Source: Methylosinus sp. C49 (GTDB taxonomy: Bacteria; Pseudomonadota; Alphaproteobacteria; Rhizobiales; Beijerinckiaceae). Taken from it: 64,000 nt of DNA. The stretch spans positions 3,008,501 through 3,072,500 of the forward strand of contig NZ_AP022332.1 in the NCBI RefSeq assembly GCF_009936375.1, given 5' to 3'. Below are positions 55,582-62,924 of the stretch, in pieces; position 1 is the stretch's first letter, and each line of letters opens with the position of its first letter. A model generated the notes under the pieces. The model saw nothing but the letters and a program-made list of their open reading frames with translations, did no database searches and was not told the origin of the DNA. A program made the translations under genes and the position numbers.

Positions 55582-56016
55582 TCACTTCTTTTCCATGATG
55601 CACTGAAGCGGATGCTGGTGCTTGCGCGCATAATCCATCACTTGCGTGACTTTCGTCTCCGCCACCTCATAGGTGTAGACGCCGCATTCGCCGACGCCGT
55701 GATTATGCACGTGCAGCATTATCCGAGTGGCTTCTTCCAGGGTCTTGTTGAAATATTTACGCAGAACGATGACCACGAACTCCTGGGTCGTGTAATCGTC
55801 GTTGAGCAACAAGACGCGATACATATTGGGCCGTCGCGTCTGCGTCCGCGTGCGGGTGATCAGCGCCGTTCCCGACCCCGGCCCACCGTCGCCGCCGCCT
55901 TTGCGAGGCTCTTTCCCGCCCGCGTGGGGAGGCGCGCCGTCGGCGTCCATGGCGAACGCAAACCGGCTGTCGAGCGTAAGATCATCATCGATCACGGTCA
56001 CCTCGGCTTTCCTCAT
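55582..56016 (-). CDS. clpS: ClpS adaptor of ClpA, N-degron recognition
   Basis: A ClpS adaptor whose core is the last ~80 residues: [20 protein letters not shown], a helix with [19 protein letters not shown], and [20 protein letters not shown]. The conserved N-D-D and H-x-x-G positions that bind hydrophobic N-terminal residues are present. The preceding ~60 residues are a variable Gly/Arg-rich linker. Choice of start is uncertain: I use the ATG at 56014-56016 after GGAAAGGGG; an ATG at 55948-55950 would give 122 residues. It is 13 bp upstream of clpA, so they are co-transcribed. Confidence 0.9.
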   Translation of the reverse strand: MRKAEVTVIDDDLTLDSRFAFAMDADGAPPHAGGKEPRKGGGDGGPGSGTALITRTRTQTRRPNMYRVLLLNDDYTTQEFVVIVLRKYFNKTLEEATRIMLHVHNHGVGECGVYTYEVAETKVTQVMDYARKHQHPLQCIMEKK

Positions 56017-56471
56017 TCCCCTTTCCGATGTTTCGCCCGCGAAAGGCCCGGCTGACATCTGCGTAGCATTCTCTGTGCCGCGGGCCCCTGGTCGGCTTTC
56101 GCGGCGCCGTCGAAGCGGGGTAGCGCCGAGTTTTCTTTCTCGCGGGAGCATTGGCAAGACCCGAAAAGATGAAATCGCCGAAAAAGTCCGAGGCGCGCCT
56201 CGGATGCGGCGCCTCGGGCGCGCCGCATCCTTCGACAATACGCCTAGGACATAATGTGCCGCGGCGAGCGAACAAGTGAGCGGGCCGCGGCGGCGCATTC
56301 GGCGCCCGACGCGGTTTCCAAAAGGCGCCGCCAATGTCTCGATTCCGCCCCGCGGCGGCGCGTCGCAGTCGTCTACTTATTGAAAACCATGAGCGTAAAC
56401 GCGTCCTTTACTCCCAGCGCCTAATGTCGCGCTCACTCAAACGCGTGGCGCGCGATTGAAAAGAGGCGCGA

Positions 56472-56798
56472 ATGTCGATGCTCGATCGGTTTCGGCGGGA
56501 CACGGCGGGTAGGCTCGTCGAAAAAGTTGCCTTGGGGTCGGCCGTGCTGGCGCTCGCCTGCGTGCTCGGGGCCAATCTGCTGTCGGCAAAGTTACAAAAC
56601 GGCGAGCTGCCGCTTCTCGCTTTTGTCCATAAAGACGAGCGCGGCCGCGCGCAGCTCGCAGCGGCGCAGCCGGGCACGACGACTCAAATCGTGCATCGCA
56701 TCGGCTTCGTCGGCGTCGATCACGCCGCCACCGGCTCGATCGCGCCGGGCCAAAGAGCCGTCGCGCCGGTCTCGCCCTGCGGGGCGGAGGCCAAATAA
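56472..56798 (+). CDS. Small hypothetical membrane-anchored protein
   Basis: A 108-residue protein with one N-terminal hydrophobic segment (GSAVLALACVLGANLLSA) and a polar remainder ending in GSIAPGQRAVAPVSPCG. The ATG has AGAGG 5 nt upstream, the main reason to accept it. No recognisable family. It lies alone between the clpS start and the helicase gene and could be a small periplasmic-facing protein. Confidence 0.5.
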   Translation: MSMLDRFRRDTAGRLVEKVALGSAVLALACVLGANLLSAKLQNGELPLLAFVHKDERGRAQLAAAQPGTTTQIVHRIGFVGVDHAATGSIAPGQRAVAPVSPCGAEAK

Positions 56799-57051
56799 GA
56801 CGAAGCTTCAACGAAAACATCCGCAGCGGCGCGGCGCCGCTCGCGATGGCCCCGAGTCAAATTCATTGACATCCGGCGCATTCGGCTTCAAGCATGGCGC
56901 GCGTCTTGCTCCCCAGCTCGTCGAGCAGAACGCCAGCGGAACATAACCGTCGATTTGCGACGGCCCGCCTCTCGAGGACGACGCGCGCCCCCGCGGCATT
57001 CGCGCGCCCTTCCCTTGCCAGATGTCATGAAAGCCGCGACCAGGACCATTG

Positions 57052-58545
57052 ATGAACTTCGACGAACTCGGCCTTTCCCAAAAGGTCCTCGCGGCCGTTG
57101 AGGCGTCCGGCTACACCCAGCCCACGCCCATTCAGGAACAGGCCATTCCCCCCGCGCTGCAGGGGCGCGACATTCTGGGCATCGCCCAGACGGGCACCGG
57201 CAAGACGGCGGCGTTCACGCTTCCCATGCTGTGCCGGCTCGAGCAGGGCCGCGCCCGCGCGCGAATGCCGCGCACGCTGATTCTCGAGCCGACGCGCGAG
57301 CTCGCGGCGCAGGTCGAGGCGAGCTTCGCCAAATATGGCGCAAATCATAAGCTCAATGTCGCGCTTCTGATCGGCGGCGTCTCCTTCGGAGATCAGGAAG
57401 CCAAGATCATGCGCGGCGCCGATGTGCTGATCGCCACGCCCGGCCGCCTGCTCGACTTCTTCGACCGCGGCAAGCTGCTGCTGACGAATATCGAAATTCT
57501 CGTCATCGACGAGGCGGACCGCATGCTCGACATGGGCTTCATCCCGGACATAGAGCGCGTCTGCAAGCTGGTGCCCTTCACGCGGCAGACCTTGTTCTTC
57601 TCCGCGACGATGCCGCCGGAGATCACGCGCCTCACCGAGGCGTTTTTGCACAATCCGGTACGAGTGGAGGTCGCGCGCGCCTCGACGACGGCGGCGACGA
57701 TCCGCCAGGCGCTGGTCGCCACCCACGGCCATGCCGAAAAGCGCGAGACATTGCGCCGGATCATCCGCGGCGCGGATAATTTCAAGAACGCGATCATCTT
57801 CTGCAATCGCAAGCGGGACGTCGCGATCCTGCATCGCTCGCTGGACAAGCACGGCTTCTCCGCCGGCGCCCTGCACGGCGACATGGACCAGCTCGCCCGC
57901 ATGGCCTCGCTCGACGCCTTCAAGAATGGCGACGTCAATCTTCTCGTCTGCTCGGATGTCGCGGCGCGCGGACTCGATATTCCCGACGTCAGCCATGTCT
58001 TCAATTTCGACGTGCCGACGCATAGCGAGGACTATGTCCATCGCATCGGCCGCACGGGCCGCGCCGGCCGTTCCGGCACGGCCTTCACCCTCGTCACCGA
58101 CGACGATCGCAAATATCTCGATCAGATAGAGACGCTGATCGGCAATAAGATCGATTGGGAAGGCCCCGGTCTCCACGAGCTGCCGCCGCCCTCCGAGGCG
58201 CCGGCGCGCGAGTCGCGCGGGCGCGGCCGCAGCGCGCGCGGCGGGGAGCGTGGAGGACGCCGTTCGTCGGCGGAGCGCGAGCCGCGCCGCGAGGCTCGGC
58301 AAGAACGCGAGCCCAGACACGAGCGCGAGCCGAGACAGGAGCGCGAGCCGAGACATGAGCGGGAGGCTCGCCCTGCGCGCCCCCGTCCCGAGCGGCCGCC
58401 GACCTATGGCGATCGCCGTGACCGCCGTCCGACGACGCGCCAGCACGAGGACGATGGGCCGCCGGTCATCGGCCTCGGCGACCATATTCCGTCCTTCCTG
58501 CTGCGCCCCGTGGTGCTGAAGCCGGCCAAGGTCGGCGACGAATAA
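57052..58545 (+). CDS. DEAD-box ATP-dependent RNA helicase (RhlE-like)
   Basis: A 497-residue helicase with all core motifs: Q motif (QPTPIQEQAIPPALQG), Walker A AQTGTGKTAA, Ia PTRELAAQ, DEAD (VIDEADRML), SAT (FFSATMPPE), IV-VI (FCNRKRDVAILHRSLDKHG and HRIGRTGRAGRSG). Residues ~375-470 form an Arg/Glu/Pro-rich low-complexity tail made of a six-residue tandem repeat (E-R-E-P-R-H/Q), probably for RNA binding. I start at the ATG at 57052 with AGGA 6 nt upstream. Likely unwinds rRNA or mRNA structure, perhaps at low temperature. The stem 58562-58569/58584-58591 past its end may terminate it. Confidence 0.95.
   Translation: MNFDELGLSQKVLAAVEASGYTQPTPIQEQAIPPALQGRDILGIAQTGTGKTAAFTLPMLCRLEQGRARARMPRTLILEPTRELAAQVEASFAKYGANHKLNVALLIGGVSFGDQEAKIMRGADVLIATPGRLLDFFDRGKLLLTNIEILVIDEADRMLDMGFIPDIERVCKLVPFTRQTLFFSATMPPEITRLTEAFLHNPVRVEVARASTTAATIRQALVATHGHAEKRETLRRIIRGADNFKNAIIFCNRKRDVAILHRSLDKHGFSAGALHGDMDQLARMASLDAFKNGDVNLLVCSDVAARGLDIPDVSHVFNFDVPTHSEDYVHRIGRTGRAGRSGTAFTLVTDDDRKYLDQIETLIGNKIDWEGPGLHELPPPSEAPARESRGRGRSARGGERGGRRSSAEREPRREARQEREPRHEREPRQEREPRHEREARPARPRPERPPTYGDRRDRRPTTRQHEDDGPPVIGLGDHIPSFLLRPVVLKPAKVGDE
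58303..58374 (+). repeat. 18-bp tandem repeat in the helicase tail
   Basis: Four 18-bp units, the first at 58303-58320 and the last at 58357-58374, each coding E-R-E-P/A-R-x. Units 2 and 3 differ only in the last base. Expected to vary in copy number between strains. Confidence 0.8.
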
Positions 58546-58572
58546 TCCCGCGCGAAAATGTGGAGGCGCCGC

Positions 58573-58851
58573 TCAGCCGATGAGCGCCTCCTCCACCAGA
58601 TCGAGCATATGCTCTATGTCTGGATCGGCGTGAACGTCGCCGGACGGCTCTATGCGGACCATAGGGATTCCCCGCGAGCAATGGCGCAGGCAGCTGCGCC
58701 TCACGCAGGCGATCTCGCCGGCGGAAATCCCTTTGCCGAAATCGATATCGAGCGCCGCGCTCAAGCGCTCATGCAGCGCGCTCCCGCGTCCCTCGCGGTC
58801 GCAGACGTCGCCGACGCAGACGACGAAGCGGATCAGCGGCGGCTCGGTCAT
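58573..58851 (-). CDS. Thioredoxin-like [2Fe-2S] ferredoxin family protein
   Basis: A 92-residue protein with VCVGDVC near the N-terminus and CVRRSCLRHC in the middle: four to five Cys in the order of the thioredoxin-fold [2Fe-2S] ferredoxins and DUF1636-type small proteins. It begins at the ATG at 58849-58851 with AGAGG 6 nt upstream. It is in the same direction as rlmH and rsfS but 76 bp from rlmH. It may shuttle electrons; no partner is evident. Confidence 0.7.
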   Translation of the reverse strand: MTEPPLIRFVVCVGDVCDREGRGSALHERLSAALDIDFGKGISAGEIACVRRSCLRHCSRGIPMVRIEPSGDVHADPDIEHMLDLVEEALIG

Positions 58852-58927
58852 GTCGTTCCTCTCGCTCTGAGCCCGGCCGACCGGCGGATGCAATCTTCAT
58901 GTCGTGGTGAATGAGCGACACGCGCCT

Positions 58928-59407
58928 TCATGCGCGATGATACGGGTGTCCAGAGAGGATCGTCGTCGCCCGATAGATCTGCTCGGCGACGAGGATGCGC
59001 ACGATTTGGTGCGGCAGCGTCATGCGCCCGAAGGAAAAGACCGCGCCGGCCTTGTCCCGCACGGCGGGCGCCAGCCCCTCGGAGCCGCCGATCGCGAACC
59101 ATAGCGATTTTACGCCCTTGTCCCTGTCGCACTCGACCATGGCCGCGAAATCGGCGCTGCTGGCCGGCTTGCCGCGCTCGTCGAAGACGACGAGCTTTCC
59201 GCCCGCCGGCAGGGCGGCGAGCAGGCAGTCGCCTTCCTGCGCCATGCGCTCGGCCGGATTGCGCGCCCGGCTCTCGTCGATTTCCAGGAGATCGAGCCCC
59301 GTGAGCCCGAGATTTCGCATCGCCGAGACGCGGGCGGCGTAACGCGCGTAGAGCTCGCGCTCCGGGCCGGCCTTGAGCCGACCGACACAGAGAATTCCGA
59401 GACGCAT
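58928..59407 (-). CDS. rlmH: 23S rRNA pseudouridine1915 N3-methyltransferase
   Basis: A 159-residue SPOUT-class methyltransferase. The start reads MRLGILCVGRLKAGPE and the knot region includes LVVFDERGKPASSADFA, the SAM-binding WFAIGGSEGLAPAVR, and the ending LVAEQIYRATTILSGHPYH, all standard for RlmH. It methylates pseudouridine 1915 in helix 69 of 70S ribosomes. Located 70 bp downstream of rsfS on the same strand, the usual alphaproteobacterial order. Confidence 0.96.
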   Translation of the reverse strand: MRLGILCVGRLKAGPERELYARYAARVSAMRNLGLTGLDLLEIDESRARNPAERMAQEGDCLLAALPAGGKLVVFDERGKPASSADFAAMVECDRDKGVKSLWFAIGGSEGLAPAVRDKAGAVFSFGRMTLPHQIVRILVAEQIYRATTILSGHPYHRA

Positions 59408-59477
59408 GTTCTCTTACGGACATTCACGCTCGGGCGAATGCCGTCCTGCCGTCCTGTCCCGTTTCGCCCTCAGGCGG

Positions 59478-60029
59478 TCAGACCGCGCGCAGCTCGCTCG
59501 GCCGCGCGCCCGCCCACATTTTCTCGAGGTTGTAGAACTGGCGCACCTCGGGCCGGAAAATGTGGACGATGACGTCGCCCGCGTCGATCAGCACCCAGTC
59601 GCACTGCGGCAGACCCTCGACGCGCGGCGCGACGAGACCGGCCTCCTTGCAGGCTTTGAGCACTCTGTCGGCGATGGCGCCGACATGCGTGGTCGAACGG
59701 CCGGTCGCGATGACCATGTCATCGGCGATCGTCGTCTTGCCGCGCAAATCGATGGAGATGACGTCCTCGGCCTTGGAGTCGTCGAGGCTCGTGAGGACTT
59801 TTTCGGCGATGGAGCCGGCGATCTGGCCGATCGGCCCGGAAGCCGGCTGAGACGGCGCGCGCGCCGCCCCGGGAAGACTTGTCGTCAGCTTGTGACCCTC
59901 ATGCTTCGCGGCGCTGGCGCCGCGCTTCTCAAGATGTGCCGTTTTGAGCCCGAATGCAACCGCGCAAAAGCCAAAGCGCGCGGCGAAGGCTGCGCCCGCC
60001 GCGCGGCCACGTGCCGGCAACATCGACAT
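59478..60029 (-). CDS. rsfS: Ribosomal silencing factor RsfS
   Basis: The last ~115 residues are RsfS: VLTSLDDSKAEDVISIDLRG, IADDMVIATGRSTTHVGAIA, CDWVLIDAGDVIVHIFRPEV and RQFYNLEKMWAGA. RsfS binds L14 on the 50S subunit and blocks 30S joining when nutrients are short. The ~65-residue N-terminal part is low-complexity, with no alternative start in frame nearer the domain, so I keep the ATG at 60027-60029 although it has no good ribosome-binding site. It starts 59 bp downstream of the sRNA-like terminator at 60093-60121. Confidence 0.9.
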   Translation of the reverse strand: MSMLPARGRAAGAAFAARFGFCAVAFGLKTAHLEKRGASAAKHEGHKLTTSLPGAARAPSQPASGPIGQIAGSIAEKVLTSLDDSKAEDVISIDLRGKTTIADDMVIATGRSTTHVGAIADRVLKACKEAGLVAPRVEGLPQCDWVLIDAGDVIVHIFRPEVRQFYNLEKMWAGARPSELRAV

Positions 60030-60087
60030 AAGCTTTTATTAATCATAGAAAAAGGCGGAAAGAAGCGCGGCTCGCGCGACCGCCGCG

Positions 60088-60190
60088 GGCAGAAAAAAAC
60101 CCGGCGAGAACGCCGGGTTTTGAGAGTGGGCCCCGGCCCATCGGGAGGTGGGAGGAACCTCAAAGCCGGAACAATTTTGGAGCCTACCCG
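60088..60190 (-). ncRNA. Candidate cuckoo-type (anti-Shine-Dalgarno) small RNA
   Basis: The minus strand shows three consecutive hairpins. SL1 has stem GAGGT/ACCTC (60145-60161) with a 7-nt loop UCCUCCC, that is, a CCUCCC anti-Shine-Dalgarno motif, followed by a second CCUCCC across the ACCTC arm. SL2 is UGGGC/GCCCA with loop CGGG (60127-60140). SL3 is an 11-bp stem AAAACCCGGCG/CGCCGGGTTTT (60096-60121) followed by a run of T residues. This order (CCUCC loop, second stem, intrinsic terminator) is the alpha-proteobacterial cuckoo/ar14-type layout. The 5' end and the promoter are not visible. Alternatively it is the tail of the oxidoreductase mRNA. Confidence 0.5.
60093..60121 (-). terminator. 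Strong intrinsic terminator
   Basis: Eleven-bp stem with a 4-nt loop, followed on the minus strand by seven T residues (60093-60099 read as A on the plus strand). It ends either the candidate sRNA or the quinone oxidoreductase transcript, whose stop is 300 bp upstream. Confidence 0.85.
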
Positions 60191-60419
60191 ATTCCTCGTC
60201 GCCGCGCCCGGCATAAAAGGTCGCATTTGTCCAGGCCCGGCCAGGAAAAGCGCCGACACGGCCTCGGTTCAGCGCCGCCCGAGCGGGCGGGGCCGAACAA
60301 AGCGCTTCGGCAGCGCCCGCAAATTCAATTCGCTAAATTCTGCGACCCGAGCCCCACGGCGCGCCTGTGGTAAAAATGTCACACGGGTGAAGATTTTGCA
60401 GCGTCGCCCGACGGAAGGC

Positions 60420-61391
60420 TCAGGGAACGAGCACGAGCGCGCCTGTCGTGCGCCGCGCCTCGAGGTCGGCATGGACGAGAGCGGCGTCCTCGAGCCGAAA
60501 AAGGGCCGGTCGCTCGAGCCGCAGCACGCCCTTCTTGATCGCGCGCACCACATCCTTGGTCATTTTTTCATAGTCCTTGCGCCGCGCAATATGCGCGAAG
60601 AGCGAGGGTCGCGTCGCAAATAGCGAGCCCTTCTGCGACAGAAGATTGATATCGAAAGCCTCGATCTTGCCGGAGGCGGAGCCATAGCTGACGAAAAGTC
60701 CGAAAGGCTTCAGGCAATCGAGCGAGGCGGGAAAAGTGTCACGGCCGACGCCGTCATAGACGGCGTCGCAGAGCTTGCCGCGGGTGATCTCCCGCACGGC
60801 GGCGGCGAAATCCTCGCTGCGATAGAGAATCGCATGCTCCGCGCCGGCCTCCTTGGCGATCTTCGCCTTCTCCTCGTCGCCGACGGTGGCGATCACCTGC
60901 GCGCCCAGCGCACTTCCCCATTGGCAGAGCAATTGGCCGACGCCGCCCGCGCCCGCATGGACGAGAATGCGGTCGCCCTCCTTCACCTTGTAGGTCCGCC
61001 GCAGCAGATATTGCGCGGTGAGCCCTTTGAGCATCATCGAGGCGCCGGTCTCGAAGGAAAAGGACTTCGGCAGCCTCACAAGCGAGGCGGCGGGAATATT
61101 GCGCGCCTCCGCATAGCCGCCGAGCGGTCCGACATAGGCGACGCGATCGCCGATCTCGAATTCATCGACCCCCTCGCCGAGCGCGACCACCTCGCCCGCG
61201 CCCTCATAGCCCGGAATGAAGGGAAGATCGGCGGGATAGGCGCCGCTACGCAGATAGATGTCGATATAATTGACGCCGATCGCCCTCTGGACGATCTGCG
61301 CCTCGCCCGGCCCCGGCGGCGGCAACTCGACATCCTCATAGCGCAGAACCTGCGGCCCGCCCGTCTCGTAAATGCGTATCGCCTTCACCAT
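60420..61391 (-). CDS. Quinone oxidoreductase (zeta-crystallin-type, NADPH)
   Basis: A 323-residue medium-chain reductase without structural zinc. N-terminal GroES-like part: RYEDVELPPPGPGEAQI and GVNYIDIYLRSGAYP; nucleotide-binding HAGAGGVGQLLCQWGSALGA. The C-terminal substrate-binding region includes LCDAVYDGVGRDTF. It matches QorA-type one-electron quinone reductases that protect against quinone or aldehyde stress. I chose the ATG at 61389-61391 with GGAG 6 nt upstream. The 5' extension to 61574 has no site. It diverges from the FAD monooxygenase gene at 61562. Confidence 0.92.
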   Translation of the reverse strand: MVKAIRIYETGGPQVLRYEDVELPPPGPGEAQIVQRAIGVNYIDIYLRSGAYPADLPFIPGYEGAGEVVALGEGVDEFEIGDRVAYVGPLGGYAEARNIPAASLVRLPKSFSFETGASMMLKGLTAQYLLRRTYKVKEGDRILVHAGAGGVGQLLCQWGSALGAQVIATVGDEEKAKIAKEAGAEHAILYRSEDFAAAVREITRGKLCDAVYDGVGRDTFPASLDCLKPFGLFVSYGSASGKIEAFDINLLSQKGSLFATRPSLFAHIARRKDYEKMTKDVVRAIKKGVLRLERPALFRLEDAALVHADLEARRTTGALVLVP

Positions 61392-61561
61392 GATTTTCTC
61401 CGAATGACTTCGCGTCGCAAAATCCGCGTCGATTACGACCATGGATTGACGCAGGCGACAAAGCCAACAGATTTTCGGGTAGCGGCGGAAAGCCGCCGGT
61501 GGGCGGCTTCGCCTTCCCCTCCCCATGGTGTAGAAGGATTCCCGAAACGGAGACGCAGCAC

Positions 61562-62905
61562 ATGGCCGAGACATTGGCGGGAAGCCCCACGATCGACACG
61601 CAAATTCTCGTCGCCGGGGCCGGCTCCACGGGCATAGCCGCCGCCCTCGCCTTCGCCAACGCCGGCTGGCGGGTGACGCTCGCCGGGCGCTTCCCCCCGC
61701 CCCTGCCGGGCCGCACCATCGCGCTGTTCGAGGCCTCGGTGCGCTTTCTCGATTCGATCGGCGTGCTGGAGAAGGTCCGCGCCGCCGCCTGTCCGATCGA
61801 GACGATCCAGATGATCGACGACACGGACCAGCTTCTCCCCGTGCCCGATCTCGTCATGCGCTCGGAGGAGATCGATCTTCCCGCCTTCGGCCTCAATGTC
61901 TCCAATGACGAGCTGACCGCCATTCTGCTCGAGCACGCCCGCGCGGCGCAGAGCTTCGAGATCATCGAGACCGACATCGCCGACTATGAATTCGAGGAGG
62001 ATGGCGCGACCGCGATCCTCGCGGACGGGCGCCGCATCGCCGCCGATTTCATCGTGGCCGCCGATGGGCGCGGCAGCAAGGCGCGCGCCGCCGCCGGCAT
62101 AGACACGAAGGAATGGACCTATCCGCAAGTGGCGCTCACCGCTCTGCTGCGTCACGAGCTGCCGCACGACAATGTCTCGACCGAATTTCACACGCGCTCC
62201 GGCCCCTTCACTCTGGTGCCGCTGCCGCCGCGCGAAGGCGCGGAGCATCGCTCCAGCCTCGTCTGGCTGATGAGCCCGCGCGACGCCAAGCGCCGCGTCG
62301 CCAAGCCGCGCGACGAGCTGCAATACGAGATGGAGGATTATTCGCGCGAGAAGCTCGGCTCCATCACGATCGAGAGCGGCATAGGCGAGTTCCGCATGGG
62401 CGGGCTGCAAGTGTCGCGGCTGACGGCGCAGCGCCTCGCGCTGGTCGGCGAGACCTGCCATGTGTTTCCGCCGATCGGCGCGCAGGGCCTCAATCTCAGC
62501 CTGCGCGACGTCGCCGACCTCGAGGATTGCCTCGCCAGCGTCGATCTGCGCAATCCCAAGGAGCTCGCGCGCGCGCTGATGCGCTATGAAGTGCATCGCC
62601 GCGCCGATATCGGCTTCCGCACCCATGGCGTCGATCTGCTCAATCGCTCGCTGATCATCCCCTATCTGCCGATCGATCTCATTCGCGGCGCGGGCTTCAT
62701 CGCCATGACGGCGCTCGGCCCGCTGCGTCGCGCCGTGATGCGCGAAGGCGTGGCGCCGCATCTCGCGCAGCCGCGGCTGATGCGCGAGGAGGCGCCCAAG
62801 GAGCCCCGCATGCGCGGCAAGCGACCGCGCGGCCCGGAGGCGCTGGTCGACGCCGCCAGAGGCGCCTTCGCCCATTTGCGCGAGACGGCCTCGCGCCTGG
62901 GCTGA
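61562..62905 (+). CDS. FAD-dependent monooxygenase, UbiH/UbiF family
   Basis: A 447-residue flavin hydroxylase. It has the Rossmann fingerprint ILVAGAGSTGIAAALAFANA, the DG motif region VAADGRGSKARAAAG, and the second FAD motif VGETCHVFPPIGAQGLNLSL (GD-type H-x-x-P-x-x-G-Q-G-x-N). These are ubiquinone-biosynthesis hydroxylase hallmarks, but without other ubi genes nearby the ring position is unknown. The last ~50 residues are a basic tail. Start ATG at 61562 with GGAG 9 nt upstream. Confidence 0.88.
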   Translation: MAETLAGSPTIDTQILVAGAGSTGIAAALAFANAGWRVTLAGRFPPPLPGRTIALFEASVRFLDSIGVLEKVRAAACPIETIQMIDDTDQLLPVPDLVMRSEEIDLPAFGLNVSNDELTAILLEHARAAQSFEIIETDIADYEFEEDGATAILADGRRIAADFIVAADGRGSKARAAAGIDTKEWTYPQVALTALLRHELPHDNVSTEFHTRSGPFTLVPLPPREGAEHRSSLVWLMSPRDAKRRVAKPRDELQYEMEDYSREKLGSITIESGIGEFRMGGLQVSRLTAQRLALVGETCHVFPPIGAQGLNLSLRDVADLEDCLASVDLRNPKELARALMRYEVHRRADIGFRTHGVDLLNRSLIIPYLPIDLIRGAGFIAMTALGPLRRAVMREGVAPHLAQPRLMREEAPKEPRMRGKRPRGPEALVDAARGAFAHLRETASRLG

Positions 62906-62924
62906 GCGCGCGCGGGAGAAGGTC

